The notes: generated by a model from the sequence alone, not told the origin. Counted from the first letter of the stretch, positions 24,332 through 34,824 are shown. The stretch is 64,000 nucleotides of DNA from Paracoccaceae bacterium (GCA_030697175.1 JAUYQR010000011.1:496001-560000), one strand, 5' to 3'. Numbers and translations are program-made.

Positions 24332-25337
24332 ACCCGCGGCGCAGGAGTTTCTGCAAGCTGCCGGCTGGGGTGATGCGGCGCGCATCCCGTTGACGGGGGA
24401 CGCGTCGGCGCGCAGTTATCAGCGGCTGGCGCTGGCCGGGCAGACCGCGATCCTGATGGACAACGCACCGGGTGGCGCCGACGACCCTGCAAGTTTCGTG
24501 GCAATCGCCCGGCATCTGCGCAGCCTTTCACTGTCAGCGCCCGAAGTGCTGGCCGCTGATTTGAACCTGGGTTTTCTGCTGCTGGAAGACCTTGGCGATG
24601 CGGTCTTTGCCCGGATTCTGCAGGCAAGCCCCGAGGCGGAGCTGGCGCTTTATACCGCGGCGACGGATGTGCTTTTGCACCTTCAGGCGCATCCCGCACC
24701 ATCAGGCTTGCCCAATCTGGGCGCTGCCGACTGGGCGGAGGCGGCAATGCTGGCGCTGGAGTTCTACGGCTTTGCGATCACCGGCGCGCGGCCCGACGCT
24801 TCGGCGCTGCGGGACGCGGTGGGCGGGGCGCTTATGCGCCTGGCCGATGGGCCGCGGGTCTTGATATTGCGCGATTACCATGCCGAGAATCTGATCTGGC
24901 TGCCCGAGCGGGAGGGGATCGCGCGGGTTGGGCTGCTGGACTTCCAGCTTGGCCAGATGGGGCAGCCGGCTTACGATCTGGTGTCGCTGTTGCAGGATGC
25001 GCGGCGGGACGTAAGACCAGAGACCGAAGCGGTGCTGATCCGCCACTTCGCGGCGGCAAGCGGGCAGGATGCGCACAGCTTTTCCGCCGCCTATGCTACG
25101 GTTGGCGCCCAGCGCGCGCTGCGCATCCTTGGCATCTTTGCGCGGTTGTGTCTGGTGGCCGGGAAGGCGGGGTATGTGCGGCTGATCCCGCGCGTCTGGG
25201 GCCAGTTGCAACGCAATCTGGCACATCCGGCGCTGGCCGGGCTGCGCGCCGTCTGTGATGCGGTTCTGCCGACACCCACTCCCGAAGCCCTGTTGCAGAT
25301 CGAGGCCCGATGCACCCTTGCCCCTACCCGCTGTTGA
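24324..25337 (+). CDS. amgK: N-acetylmuramate/N-acetylglucosamine-1-kinase AmgK-like
   Basis: The 337-residue product has an aminoglycoside-phosphotransferase fold: LTGDASARSYQRL at the N-terminus, the catalytic loop LILRDYHAENLIWL and metal-binding LLDFQLGQMGQPAYDLVSLL. It is encoded directly before a MurU-like nucleotidyltransferase, and their frames overlap by 28 bases. That pairing identifies the anomeric sugar kinase of the MurNAc salvage route first described in Pseudomonas, which bypasses de novo UDP-MurNAc synthesis. Sequence alone does not fix the sugar. Confidence 0.85.
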   Translation: MREPAAQEFLQAAGWGDAARIPLTGDASARSYQRLALAGQTAILMDNAPGGADDPASFVAIARHLRSLSLSAPEVLAADLNLGFLLLEDLGDAVFARILQASPEAELALYTAATDVLLHLQAHPAPSGLPNLGAADWAEAAMLALEFYGFAITGARPDASALRDAVGGALMRLADGPRVLILRDYHAENLIWLPEREGIARVGLLDFQLGQMGQPAYDLVSLLQDARRDVRPETEAVLIRHFAAASGQDAHSFSAAYATVGAQRALRILGIFARLCLVAGKAGYVRLIPRVWGQLQRNLAHPALAGLRAVCDAVLPTPTPEALLQIEARCTLAPTRC

Positions 25338-26014
25338 TCTTTGCGGCCGGCTTTGGCACCCGGATGCGCAAGCTGACGGTGGATCGCCCAAAGCCCCTGA
25401 TCCCGGTTGCCGGGCGGCCGTTGATCGACCACGCGCTTGAGGTCGCACGACTGGCCGGGGTCGCCCGGCCTGTCGTCAACCTGCACTATCGGGCCGCGCA
25501 GATGGAGGCGCATTTGCGGGGTGCGGGCGTCGATTTCAGTCTCGAACAAGGCCAAATCCTTGAAACCGGCGGCGGTTTGCGGGCGGCGTTGCCGGTGTTG
25601 GGGCCAGGGCCGGTGATGGTTCTGAACAGCGACGCGATCTGGACCGGGCTCAACCCGCTGACGCAGCTTATGGCGGCCTGGGACGGCGTGCAGATGGATG
25701 CGCTGCTGCTGCTGTTGCCGGTGGAGGACGCGGCCGCGCATGGTTCTGTGTCTGATTTCCGCCTGGCGGCTGATGGCCGGATCAGCCGGGCGCGGGGGGC
25801 GGCGGGACATGTCTACCTTGGAGCCAGCATGGTGAACCCGGACCGTCTGGCGAATATCCCGGACGAGGTCTTTTCGCTGAACCGCCCGTGGGATGATATC
25901 ATCGCGGACGGGCGCGCTTACGGTGTGGTGCATCAGGGCGGGTGGTGCGACGTTGGCACACCCGAAGGGATCGGCGCTGCGGAAGCGCTGTTGAAGGCAG
26001 GATCCGATGGCTGA
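25310..26014 (+). CDS. murU: N-acetylmuramate-1-phosphate uridylyltransferase MurU-like
   Basis: This 234-residue nucleotidyltransferase has the signature LIFAAGFGTRMRKLTVDRPKP and the metal-binding Asp of VMVLNSDAIW. It ends in a short C-terminal segment (QGGWCDVGTPEGIGAAEALL) without a hexapeptide-repeat acyltransferase domain, as in MurU rather than GlmU. It converts MurNAc-1-phosphate to UDP-MurNAc, completing peptidoglycan recycling with AmgK. It overlaps amgK upstream and addB downstream. Confidence 0.87.
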   Translation: MHPCPYPLLIFAAGFGTRMRKLTVDRPKPLIPVAGRPLIDHALEVARLAGVARPVVNLHYRAAQMEAHLRGAGVDFSLEQGQILETGGGLRAALPVLGPGPVMVLNSDAIWTGLNPLTQLMAAWDGVQMDALLLLLPVEDAAAHGSVSDFRLAADGRISRARGAAGHVYLGASMVNPDRLANIPDEVFSLNRPWDDIIADGRAYGVVHQGGWCDVGTPEGIGAAEALLKAGSDG

Positions 26015-28916
26015 GGTTTCCGGGCTGTTTGGCCTGCCGCCGGGGGTGGATTTCCCGGCAGAGCTGGTAGCGGGGCTGCGGTTGCGGATGGCCGGAACAC
26101 CGCCCGAGGCGATGGCGCGCGTAACGCTGGTGTTGAACACGCAACGGATGCGCCGCCGGGTGACCGAAATCCTGACCGAGGCGGGCTGCGGGTTCCTGCC
26201 GCGGCTTTTGCTGGTGACGGAGATCGGCGCAGGGCCGGAGGCGGCTGCCCTGCCTGCCGCGATTTCACCGCTGCAACGGCGGCTGGACCTTGCGGTGCTG
26301 CTGGACCGGTTGACACGCAGCGATGCGGCGCTGTTTCCGCAAGGCGCGCTGTTCGATCTGGCCGACAGTCTGGCGTCGCTGATCGACGAGATGCAGGGCG
26401 AAGCGGTGCCGCCCGCACGGATCGCCGCGCTGAACGTGGCGGAGCACTCGGCGCACTGGGCGCGGACGCAGGCGTTTCTGGCGATCGTGGCGGAGGCGTT
26501 GCAAGGCGACGCGCCGGATGCCGAGGCACGGCAGCGACTGGCCGTCGAGGCGTTGATCGCGCGCTGGCAGGCGGCACCGCCTGACGACCCGGTGATCGTG
26601 GCAGGGTCGACCGGATCGCGCGGCACGACGGCGCTTTTGATGCAGGCGGTGGCACGGGTGCCGAACGGGGCGGTGGTGCTGCCGGGGTTCGACTTTGATC
26701 TGCCCGCCGCGGTGTGGGCGGGCATGGGCGATGCGCTGACGGCGGAAGATCACCCGCAGTTCCGGTTTCGCCGCCTGCTGGACGCGCTAAAGTTGGACCC
26801 CGCAGCCGTGGGGCGCTGGACCGGGGCGAACCCGGCAGATGCAGAGCGTAACCGTCTGATTTCACTTTCGCTTCGCCCAGCACCCGTGACGGACCAATGG
26901 CTGACCGATGGGCCGGACCTGCCCGATCTGGTCGCGCCGACGGCCAATGTCACGCTGATTGAAGCCCCATCGGAGCGGACCGAGGCGATGGCCATCGCCT
27001 TGATCCTGCGCGAAGCGGCCGAAACGGGGACACGGGCTGCGCTGATCTCGCCCGACCGCAACCTGACGCGGCGGGTTGCGGCGGTGCTGGACCGCTGGGG
27101 CATCAGGCCGGACGATTCCGCCGGGCATCCGCTTGCGCTATCGGCACCGGGGCGTTTGTTGCGCCATGTGGCAGACCTGTTCGGGCGCACGCTGACATCG
27201 GAGGCGATGCTGACGCTCTTGAAGCACCCGCTGGCATTCTCGGGCACAGGGCGCGGGCGGCATCTGATGCTGACGCGCGAATGGGAGTTGAACATCCGTC
27301 GGAATGGCCCGGCTTTTCCTGACGCCAAGACGCTGACGCTGTGGGCTGCGGCGCGCAAGTCTGACCATGCCATCGCCTGGGCCGAGGTGGTTGCAGCGGC
27401 ACTGACCGGGCATGAAAACGTCTCTGACATGGCACTTTCGGCCCATGTGGCGCGGTTGCGGAGTGTGGCCGAGGCACTGGCGCGCGGGTTGGATGCCGAG
27501 GGTTCGGGCGAGCTTTGGCAGAAGGAAGCCGGGATCGAAGCGCTTGCCGTGATGACCGAGCTTGAGGGTGTTGCCGACCCCGGGTTGCTGCTGTCGCCGG
27601 CACAGTTTGGGGCGCTCTTGGCCAATGTCCTGCAACGCGACGTCCGTGAGGCGGTGCTGGCCCACCCCGGCATCATGATCTGGGGGACGCTGGAGGCCCG
27701 CGTGCAGGGAGCGGAGTTGGTGATCCTTGGCGGGTTGAACGAAGGGGTCTGGCCCGCCCAACCGCCCCCCGACCCTTGGCTGAACCGGCAGATGCGCAAG
27801 GAGGCCGGGCTGTTGCTGCCAGAGCGCCGGATCGGGCTTTCGGCACATGATTACCAGCAGGCGATTGCAGCACGGCGCGTGGTCATCACCCGACCGCTGC
27901 GCAATGCCGATGCCGAAACGGTGCCGTCGCGGTGGCTGAACCGGCTGACCAACCTGATGGAAGGGTTGGAGGTGCGCAGCGGAAAGGCCGCGCTGGCGGA
28001 AATGCGGGCGAGGGGGGAACGCTGGCTGGCGCTGGCGGTCGCGGTCGAGGCACCCGTGGCCAAGGTGGACCCGGCCCCACGCCCATCGCCGCGCCCGCCA
28101 GTTGCGGCTCGGCCAGGGAAGCTGTCGTTGACGCGGATCGAGACGCTGATCCGCGACCCTTATGCGATCTATGCGGGCTATGTCCTGCGCTTGCGAAAGC
28201 TGAACCCGCTGCGGCCTGAGCCGGACCCGAGGCTGCGGGGCGAGGTGCTGCATGAGGTGCTGGAGCATTTTGTGGAGCGCGGCAAGACCGAGCCGCCGAC
28301 ACGAGAGCTGCTGATCGGGATTGCCGATGACGTCTTGGGGCGGAAGGTCGCCTGGCCCTCGGCCCGGGCGGTGTGGCGGGCGCGGCTGGCCAGGGCGGCG
28401 GACGCGTTCATCGCGTTTTCAGCAGGCACCGGCGGAGTTCCGGTGGAAGTTGAAACGCAGGGGTCGATCACTCTGGCCGAGTTCGATTTCACGCTGTTCG
28501 GCACCCCTGACCGGATCGACCTGATGCCGGACGGGACATTGCATCTGATCGACTACAAGACCGGCGCTCCGCCCAGCGTGGAGCAGCAAAGGGTATTTGC
28601 AAAGCAACTTCTGCTGGCTGCGGCGATGGCGGAAAACGGGGGCTTCGGCACGCTGGGTCCAGTGCCGGTAAGCAAGATCAGCTATGTCGGAGTGAAGGAT
28701 GATCTGAAGATTGTCGAGACGGTTCTGGGGCCGGAGGAGGTGGCAGAGGTCTGGGCGGGACTGCACCGTCTGATCGGCGCCTATGCGCGGAAAGGCCAAG
28801 GCTATACTTCTCGTCGGGCCATGTTCGAGACTAATTTCGCCTCGGATTACGATCATCTGGCGCGGTTTGGCGAATGGGATCTTTCGAATACACCCAAACC
28901 GGAGGACGTGGGATGA
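26007..28916 (+). CDS. addB: Double-strand break repair protein AddB
   Basis: The 969-residue protein is the alphaproteobacterial AddB: a degenerate superfamily I helicase-like body followed by a C-terminal RecB-type nuclease. The nuclease motifs visible are LRGEVLHEVLEHF, FGTPDRIDLMPDG and LHLIDYKTGAPPS (the Asp and Lys of PD-(D/E)XK). It pairs with AddA to resect DNA ends and recognise recombination hot spots. The start overlaps murU and the stop overlaps addA as ATGA. The four-cysteine iron-sulfur cluster of Firmicute AddB is not seen, which is normal in this class. Confidence 0.93.
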   Translation: MAEVSGLFGLPPGVDFPAELVAGLRLRMAGTPPEAMARVTLVLNTQRMRRRVTEILTEAGCGFLPRLLLVTEIGAGPEAAALPAAISPLQRRLDLAVLLDRLTRSDAALFPQGALFDLADSLASLIDEMQGEAVPPARIAALNVAEHSAHWARTQAFLAIVAEALQGDAPDAEARQRLAVEALIARWQAAPPDDPVIVAGSTGSRGTTALLMQAVARVPNGAVVLPGFDFDLPAAVWAGMGDALTAEDHPQFRFRRLLDALKLDPAAVGRWTGANPADAERNRLISLSLRPAPVTDQWLTDGPDLPDLVAPTANVTLIEAPSERTEAMAIALILREAAETGTRAALISPDRNLTRRVAAVLDRWGIRPDDSAGHPLALSAPGRLLRHVADLFGRTLTSEAMLTLLKHPLAFSGTGRGRHLMLTREWELNIRRNGPAFPDAKTLTLWAAARKSDHAIAWAEVVAAALTGHENVSDMALSAHVARLRSVAEALARGLDAEGSGELWQKEAGIEALAVMTELEGVADPGLLLSPAQFGALLANVLQRDVREAVLAHPGIMIWGTLEARVQGAELVILGGLNEGVWPAQPPPDPWLNRQMRKEAGLLLPERRIGLSAHDYQQAIAARRVVITRPLRNADAETVPSRWLNRLTNLMEGLEVRSGKAALAEMRARGERWLALAVAVEAPVAKVDPAPRPSPRPPVAARPGKLSLTRIETLIRDPYAIYAGYVLRLRKLNPLRPEPDPRLRGEVLHEVLEHFVERGKTEPPTRELLIGIADDVLGRKVAWPSARAVWRARLARAADAFIAFSAGTGGVPVEVETQGSITLAEFDFTLFGTPDRIDLMPDGTLHLIDYKTGAPPSVEQQRVFAKQLLLAAAMAENGGFGTLGPVPVSKISYVGVKDDLKIVETVLGPEEVAEVWAGLHRLIGAYARKGQGYTSRRAMFETNFASDYDHLARFGEWDLSNTPKPEDVG

Positions 28917-31900
28917 CGCTGAGCGCAGCCGCCTTGCAGCAGATTGCCGCCGCGGACCCCTGCAAGAACACCTGGCTTTCGGCCAACGCGGGTTCGGGCA
29001 AGACACGGGTGCTGACCGACCGTGTCGCGCGGCTGCTGTTGAGCGGGGTTCAGCCACAGCACATCCTGTGCCTGACCTATACCAAGGCGGCGGCTTCCGA
29101 GATGCAGAACCGGCTGTTCAAGCGGCTGGGCGAGTGGGCGATGAAGCCGGATGATGCGCTGCGCAAGGACTTGCTGGATCTGGGCGAGACGGAGTTGGCG
29201 GCGGAGCGGCTGAGCCTTGCGCGGCAGTTGTTCGCGCGGGCCATCGAGACGCCGGGCGGGCTGCGGGTGCAGACCATCCACAGCTTTTGTGCGACGCTGC
29301 TGCGGCGCTTTCCGCTGGAAGCCGGTGTCGGGCCGGGGTTTCGCGAGCTGGAGGACCGGGCGGCGCGGCTGTTGCGCAGCGAAATCATCGAGGAGATGGC
29401 GGAGGGTGCGGCGGCCGAGCAATTTCGACGCCTGACCGAGGTTTGCGCCACCGAGGATTTCACCAAGCTGATCGAGCAGATCGCGCGGGAGCGAGCCCGG
29501 TTCGCACGACCAATGGACACTGCGGCGGCACATGCGGTGTTCGGCCTGCCCTATCCGGTGTCGGACGATCACTTTGTCAGACTGGCGTTTCGCGGCGACG
29601 AGACGATGCTGTTCGAGGCGGTGATCGAGGTGTGCCGCCACGAATCGAAGACGATGGTCGATCTGGCGACGGTGCTGGGGTCGATCAATGTTGCGGCGCC
29701 CGGGGCTGCAGACCTTGCGCTGGCCTTCGATGCGGTGCTGACCAAGGCGGGCAGGGTGCGGGCGAAGTTTCCGACCGTCGGCGCGCGCAAGGCGCTGGGT
29801 GGCCGGGCGGAGGAGTTTGACGACTTCATGGCGCGGGTCGAAGCCGCGCGCGATGCGATGAAGGCGCGGCGCGCTGCGGAAAAGACGGCGGCGCTGCACG
29901 CTTTTGCGCGGGAGTTCCTGCCGATCTACGCGGCGCGGAAGCAGATGCTGGGTGTGCTGGATTTCGACGACCTGATCGAACGGGCGCGGCTGTTGCTGAC
30001 CGATCCGTCTATGGCGGCGTGGGTGCTGTTCCGGCTGGATGGGGGAATTGACCATATTCTTGTGGACGAGGCGCAGGATACCAGCCCTGAACAGTGGCAG
30101 GTGATCGAAAGCCTTGCTGCCGAGATGATCGCCGGGCTTGGGGCGCAGACGCGGCCACGGACGCTGTTCGTGGTGGGCGACAAGAAGCAGTCGATCTATT
30201 CGTTCCAAGGGGCTGATGTCGCAGCATTTGACCAAAAGCGCGATCTGTTTTCGACGCGCCTTGCTGGCGGAGACAACGGTCTGGCGCAGCTGACGTTGCA
30301 ACATTCGTTCCGGTCATCGCCCGCGATCCTGCGGCTGGTGGACGCGACGTTCACCGGGCCGTTGCAGGCGGCGCTGGGCGGCGAGGCGAGCCATCTGGCA
30401 TTTCACGAGACGCTGGCCGGACGGGTCGATCTTTGGCCACCGATCGAAAAGAACGAGAAGGTTGATGCGGGGGAATGGTTTGATCCGGTCGATCTGCCCG
30501 GATCGGAAAATCCACAGGTGCGCCTGGCCGAAAGGATCGCCGACGAGATTGCGCGAATGATCACCTCGGGCGTGCAGATTCCGCTGAACCCGGGCAAGGA
30601 GGGCCCGACGGCGCGCCCGGTGCACGAGGGCGATTTCCTGATTCTGGTGCAACGCCGGTCGCTGCTGTTTCAAGAGATCATCCGGGCGTGCAAGGCGCGG
30701 GGGCTGGCGATTGCGGGGGCAGACCGGCTGAAGCTGGGTGCCGAGATGGCGGTGAAGGATCTGGCGGCGTTGCTGTCGTTTCTTGATACGCCAGAGGATG
30801 ATCTTTCACTGGCGGCTGTGTTGCGGTCGCCCTTGTGCGGGTGGACGGAAGCGGAGCTTTTCAGTCTCTCACATGGCCGAAAGGGCTATTTGTGGGAGGC
30901 GATGCGCGACGATCCTGGCCATCAGGCGACGCGGGAATTTCTGGCCGACATGCGCGATCAGGCCGACTTTCTGCGACCCTTCGATCTGGTCGAGCGGGCG
31001 CTGCAGCGGCACGACGTGCGGCGCAAGCTGCTGGCACGGCTGGGGCCTGAGGCGGAGGACGGGATCGATGAGCTGCTGTCTCAGGCGCTGGCGTTCGAGC
31101 GGTCGGAAGTGCCGAGCCTGACGGGCTTTCTGGTATGGCTGGCGACCGACGATGTCGAAGTGAAGCGGCAACTGGACGGCGAGGGCCGGCGCATCCGGGT
31201 GATGACGGTGCATGGCGCGAAGGGGCTGGAAGCGCCGATCGTGATCTTGCCTGATACGGCAGACCGCAAGCCACAGGACCGGGACGAGGTTTACCGGCTG
31301 GATGACGGACAGGTGGTCTGGAAGGTGCCGGAAGCGGAAAGCCCGGCCCCGATTTCAGCCGCGCGGCAGACGCGGCAGGAAAAGCGTCAGGAAGAGAGCC
31401 TGCGGTTGCTGTATGTGGCACTCACGCGGGCGCGGTGCTGGCTGATCGTCGCGGCGGCGGGCGATGTGACGAAGGACGATGCTTGGTACAACCTTGTGCG
31501 CGCTGGGGCCGCGGGGTTGAGCCTGGCGCCGCTGGAAGGTGGCGTGCAGCGGCATGAGTTCGGGGCTTGGCCGGAAAATCGGCTGGCGCCGCCGATCCCG
31601 CCAACGTCGCCCGCAATTCCGGGTTGGGCACAGGAGCCTGCGCCAATGCCGGTCAAGGCGCCTGCCGTGCTTTCACCCTCGGACCTTGGTGGAGCGAAGG
31701 CGTTGCAGGGCGAGCCGCTGCTGGACGAAGCCGCCGCCAAGGCACGCGGCACTGCGCTGCACCTTTTGCTGGAGCGGTTGCCGCTTTTGGGCCGCGCCGG
31801 TTGGGGCGGGTTCGCTGAGGCGATGATCCTTGATGCCGTGCTGCGTCATGATGTTCTGGCAGAGGCCGGGATCTTGCTTTCCCTGCCAGAGCTTGCGGCG

Positions 31901-32224
31901 GTTTTTGCACCTGACACGCTGGCCGAATGTGCCGTGACGGGCGAGTGGAATGGCAGGCGCATGGCGGGGACGATCGACCGGCTGGTGCTGACACCAGACC
32001 GGGCGCTGATCGTGGATTACAAATCCAACGCCTCGGTTCCAAAGCGGCCCGAGGATGTGCCGGAGGGCATTCTGCGCCAGCTTGGGGCCTATGCCCATAT
32101 GCTGGGGCTGATTTACTCGGATCGCCGGATCGAGACCGCGATTCTTTGGACGCGGACGGCGACGTTGATGGAGCTGGATCCCGATATCGTGAGGGCGGCA
32201 CTGGCGCGCACCACGATCCCTTGA
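28913..32224 (+). CDS. addA: Double-strand break repair helicase-nuclease AddA
   Basis: From the ATG that overlaps the addB stop the protein is 1103 residues. It has UvrD-type motifs: Walker A ANAGSGKTRVL with Lys30, DEAQDTSPEQW near residue 383, QHSFRSSPAIL, and VMTVHGAKGLEAPIV. The C-terminal RecB-like nuclease carries GTIDRLVLTPDRALIVDYKSN. It is the motor and one of two nucleases of AddAB, the RecBCD counterpart. The apparent start at 28874 lies inside addB and is rejected. It is followed at 58 bases by trxA. Confidence 0.95.
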   Translation: MTLSAAALQQIAAADPCKNTWLSANAGSGKTRVLTDRVARLLLSGVQPQHILCLTYTKAAASEMQNRLFKRLGEWAMKPDDALRKDLLDLGETELAAERLSLARQLFARAIETPGGLRVQTIHSFCATLLRRFPLEAGVGPGFRELEDRAARLLRSEIIEEMAEGAAAEQFRRLTEVCATEDFTKLIEQIARERARFARPMDTAAAHAVFGLPYPVSDDHFVRLAFRGDETMLFEAVIEVCRHESKTMVDLATVLGSINVAAPGAADLALAFDAVLTKAGRVRAKFPTVGARKALGGRAEEFDDFMARVEAARDAMKARRAAEKTAALHAFAREFLPIYAARKQMLGVLDFDDLIERARLLLTDPSMAAWVLFRLDGGIDHILVDEAQDTSPEQWQVIESLAAEMIAGLGAQTRPRTLFVVGDKKQSIYSFQGADVAAFDQKRDLFSTRLAGGDNGLAQLTLQHSFRSSPAILRLVDATFTGPLQAALGGEASHLAFHETLAGRVDLWPPIEKNEKVDAGEWFDPVDLPGSENPQVRLAERIADEIARMITSGVQIPLNPGKEGPTARPVHEGDFLILVQRRSLLFQEIIRACKARGLAIAGADRLKLGAEMAVKDLAALLSFLDTPEDDLSLAAVLRSPLCGWTEAELFSLSHGRKGYLWEAMRDDPGHQATREFLADMRDQADFLRPFDLVERALQRHDVRRKLLARLGPEAEDGIDELLSQALAFERSEVPSLTGFLVWLATDDVEVKRQLDGEGRRIRVMTVHGAKGLEAPIVILPDTADRKPQDRDEVYRLDDGQVVWKVPEAESPAPISAARQTRQEKRQEESLRLLYVALTRARCWLIVAAAGDVTKDDAWYNLVRAGAAGLSLAPLEGGVQRHEFGAWPENRLAPPIPPTSPAIPGWAQEPAPMPVKAPAVLSPSDLGGAKALQGEPLLDEAAAKARGTALHLLLERLPLLGRAGWGGFAEAMILDAVLRHDVLAEAGILLSLPELAAVFAPDTLAECAVTGEWNGRRMAGTIDRLVLTPDRALIVDYKSNASVPKRPEDVPEGILRQLGAYAHMLGLIYSDRRIETAILWTRTATLMELDPDIVRAALARTTIP

Positions 32225-32282
32225 CGTTCCCCGCGTCCCTCCCTAGCTTTGGAGGCCGAAAATCCCACAGGAGATCCCGATC

Positions 32283-32609
32283 ATGGGCGCTGCAACCGTC
32301 GCCGTTACCGACGCCACCTTTGACGCCGAAGTCCGCCAGTCGGACGTGCCGGTGGTGGTGGATTTCTGGGCCGAATGGTGCGGCCCCTGCCGTCAGATCG
32401 GCCCCGCGCTGGAAGAACTGGCCGTGCAATATGCCGGCAAGGTCAAGATCGTGAAGGTGAATGTCGACGAGAACCCGGAAAGCCCGGCGGTTCTGGGTGT
32501 GCGCGGTATTCCGGCGCTGTTCATGTTCAAGGACGGGCAGGTCGTGTCGAACAAGGTGGGCGCGGCCCCGAAGGCAGCGCTGGAAACCTGGATCAAGTCG
32601 GCGATCTGA
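32283..32609 (+). CDS. trxA: Thioredoxin
   Basis: The 108-residue product has the canonical active site WCGPC with Cys33 and Cys36, the cis-proline loop [12 protein letters not shown], and the usual length of a cytoplasmic thioredoxin 1. A purine-rich AGGAGATC ribosome site precedes the ATG. It is a general disulfide reductase. It lies last in the rightward run and is closed by a good terminator at 32631. Confidence 0.96.
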   Translation: MGAATVAVTDATFDAEVRQSDVPVVVDFWAEWCGPCRQIGPALEELAVQYAGKVKIVKVNVDENPESPAVLGVRGIPALFMFKDGQVVSNKVGAAPKAALETWIKSAI

Positions 32610-32630
32610 CGATCGGTTGAGACGGTACGA

Positions 32631-32661
32631 GGGCGGTCCGCAGGGGCCGCCCTTTCGTTTT
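32631..32661 (+). terminator. Rho-independent terminator after trxA
   Basis: GGGCGGTCC and GGGCCGCCC form a GC-rich hairpin with a short loop, followed by TTTCGTTTT. It begins 21 bases after the trxA stop and separates the tsaE-trxA run from hslV. Confidence 0.8.
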
Positions 32662-32704
32662 GCGACAAGACAACCGATATTGGCGGAAACGAGAGGGGCT
32701 TTTC

Positions 32705-33265
32705 ATGACCGACACCAGGTTTCCCGGCTGGCACGGCACCACGATCCTTGCGGTTCGGCGCGGCGGCGAGGTGGTCGTGGCGGGCGATGGGCAGGTGAGC
32801 CTGGGCAACACGGTGATCAAGGGCACCGCGCGCAAGGTGCGGCGGCTGTCGCCGGGCGGGCATGACGTGGTGTGCGGCTTTGCCGGATCGACGGCTGACG
32901 CTTTTACTCTGCTGGAGCGGTTGGAAAAGAAGCTGGAAGCGGCGCCCGGGCAGTTGGCGCGGGCATGTGTCGATCTGGCGAAGGATTGGCGGATGGACAA
33001 GTATCTGCGCAATCTGGAAGCGATGCTGATCGTGACGGACGGGCGTGATCTCTACGTGATCACCGGCGCTGGCGATGTGCTGGAGCCGGAAAACGATGTG
33101 GCGGCAATCGGATCGGGCGGGAACTTCGCGTTGGCGGCGGCGCGGGGCCTGATGGCAACCGACCTTGAAGCGGAAGAAATTGCCCGACGGGCGATGGCTA
33201 TTGCGGCCGAGATCTGCGTCTTTACCAACGGCAACCTGACGGTGGAGCGGGTCAGGCCCGCCTGA
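32705..33265 (+). CDS. hslV: ATP-dependent protease subunit HslV
   Basis: From [11 protein letters not shown] the product is 186 residues. The mature protein should start at Thr12 of [12 protein letters not shown], the N-terminal nucleophile exposed after removal of an 11-residue propeptide, which is longer than in E. coli. [16 protein letters not shown] and [14 protein letters not shown] are family motifs. HslV forms the peptidase rings of HslUV. Here it is separated from hslU by an opposite-strand gene and a membrane protein gene, and its end overlaps the leftward brnA-like gene by 14 bases. Confidence 0.95.
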   Translation: MTDTRFPGWHGTTILAVRRGGEVVVAGDGQVSLGNTVIKGTARKVRRLSPGGHDVVCGFAGSTADAFTLLERLEKKLEAAPGQLARACVDLAKDWRMDKYLRNLEAMLIVTDGRDLYVITGAGDVLEPENDVAAIGSGGNFALAAARGLMATDLEAEEIARRAMAIAAEICVFTNGNLTVERVRPA

Positions 33266-33563
33266 CCGCCTTCTTGGCCTGCATGTAGCCGCGCAAAACC
33301 GCATTCATCCGCGTCTGATAACCCGGCCCCTGTTCCTTGAAAAATGCCAGCACGTCAGGATCGACCCGCAGCGAGATCGGGATTTTCTGCGGCACCACTT
33401 CCTGAACAACGCCAAGCCATTCTGGTTCGGAGTCGTTCAGATCGGGTGGGTCGAAGCCTTGCAGCGGCTCGCCAAGAACAAGCGGATCGGTTCCCTCATG
33501 CGGCGATCCCGACAGTGCGCGCTTTTCAGCGATGCTGAGGCGTTTGCGGCGTTCTTCTTTCAT
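33252..33563 (-). CDS. BrnA-like antitoxin, orphan
   Basis: The 103-residue protein ends in a ribbon-helix-helix-type domain with the BrnA signature [32 protein letters not shown], after an acidic, flexible N-terminal half. BrnA binds the promoter and neutralises the RNase toxin BrnT, normally encoded just upstream. In the 184 bases upstream I find no BrnT frame, so this is an orphan antitoxin or a standalone regulator. It is convergent with hslV. Confidence 0.75.
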   Translation of the reverse strand: MKEERRKRLSIAEKRALSGSPHEGTDPLVLGEPLQGFDPPDLNDSEPEWLGVVQEVVPQKIPISLRVDPDVLAFFKEQGPGYQTRMNAVLRGYMQAKKAVRRA

Positions 33564-33747
33564 GGCGGGCTTTCACGACTCGGTAGCCCTTCGTAAAGCG
33601 TTGAAAACATTAATGCAAGATAGTTGATTGACGTGGTGCATATACAGCAAAAGATACAGTATATACCAAGTGTAGATACGGAACTCCTCGCTTGGTTTGA
33701 TCTGGTAAACCCTCTATCTGTGACGAGCATTCAGTGGATGGTTCCCG

Positions 33748-34824
33748 ATGACTCCTGATGACATTCGAGCCGCCGTCGCAGCCGGCATCCTGACCGAAGC
33801 GCAAGCCGCTTCCGTGGAGGCGCTGGCGCATGACCGGGCGGGCAAGCGGGCGGCGCTTCCGGCCGAGGACGAGCCGTTCGAGTTTTTCCGCGGGTTCTCG
33901 GAAATCTTCGTGTCGATCGGTCTGATCATTCTGCTGTCCGGTATCGCGGCGCTCCTGGGATGGTTCGGTGGCGTGGCCCTGCTGTCGATCCTGCCGCTGA
34001 TCTGCGCGGGGATCTGCTGGTGGTGGGCGGGATATTTCACGCTGAAGCGGCGGATGAACCTGCCGTCGATGGTGCTGGCGACAGCATTCGGTGGCGGCAT
34101 CTATCTGTCGGCAATCACCATTCTGGGACAGGGCAACGTGAACCTGCGCGGCACGGTGGTTACCGCTTTCGTGCTGGCGGCGCTGGGCATGGCGGCGTGG
34201 TATCGCAGGTTTCGGTTGCCGTTTTCGGCGTTCATCCTTGGGCTGTTCGCATTGGGCGCGATCTACACGCTGACTGCCTCAGTCGATTCGCTGGGCGGAT
34301 TTATTTCGGGCAATCGCAACGGGATGGCGGGGTTCTTTGATCTGCGGGAGAGCCCGCAGTTTGCCACCGCGACGCTGGTGTTCGGAATCGTGGCGTTTCT
34401 TGCCGGCATGTGGTTTGACACCCGCGACCCGCATCGGCTTGGCCGGCACTCGGCGACGGCGTTCTGGCTGCACATGCTGGCTGCACCGGCACTGGTGAAT
34501 ACGGTGGCGCTTACTCTTTATAACACCGGCGGAGCGGGCGGGATTGGGCTGCTGGCGATTGCGCTGGTCGTGATCACGCTTTTGGCGCTGGTGATCGACC
34601 GACGGTCATTCCTGACCGCCGCCATCGCCTATATCGCGCTGGTGATCGGCTGGGTGATGGGTGACAGCAGTGATTTCGGATCCTGGACCTTTATCCTGAT
34701 CGCGCTGGGTGGCCTTATCACCGCAATCGGAACGTGGTGGGTGCCGCTGCGGGCCGCCGTGATGCGCATCCTGCCAGATTTTCCGGGCAAATCCCGCCTG
34801 CCCCCTTACGGAAGCACCGAATGA
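33748..34824 (+). CDS. DUF2157-type polytopic membrane protein
   Basis: The 358-residue product begins with a soluble DUF2157-like segment ([25 protein letters not shown]) and continues with about ten hydrophobic helices. The family has no established function. The upstream 184 bases, AT-rich for this genome, probably hold its promoter and that of the brnA-like gene. Its TGA overlaps the hslU ATG, so hslU is likely translated from the same transcript. Confidence 0.75.
   Translation: MTPDDIRAAVAAGILTEAQAASVEALAHDRAGKRAALPAEDEPFEFFRGFSEIFVSIGLIILLSGIAALLGWFGGVALLSILPLICAGICWWWAGYFTLKRRMNLPSMVLATAFGGGIYLSAITILGQGNVNLRGTVVTAFVLAALGMAAWYRRFRLPFSAFILGLFALGAIYTLTASVDSLGGFISGNRNGMAGFFDLRESPQFATATLVFGIVAFLAGMWFDTRDPHRLGRHSATAFWLHMLAAPALVNTVALTLYNTGGAGGIGLLAIALVVITLLALVIDRRSFLTAAIAYIALVIGWVMGDSSDFGSWTFILIALGGLITAIGTWWVPLRAAVMRILPDFPGKSRLPPYGSTE

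Noticed and set aside
25091-26725. 544-codon minus-strand ORF over amgK, murU and addB
   Set aside because: Shadow frame across three well-supported overlapping genes.
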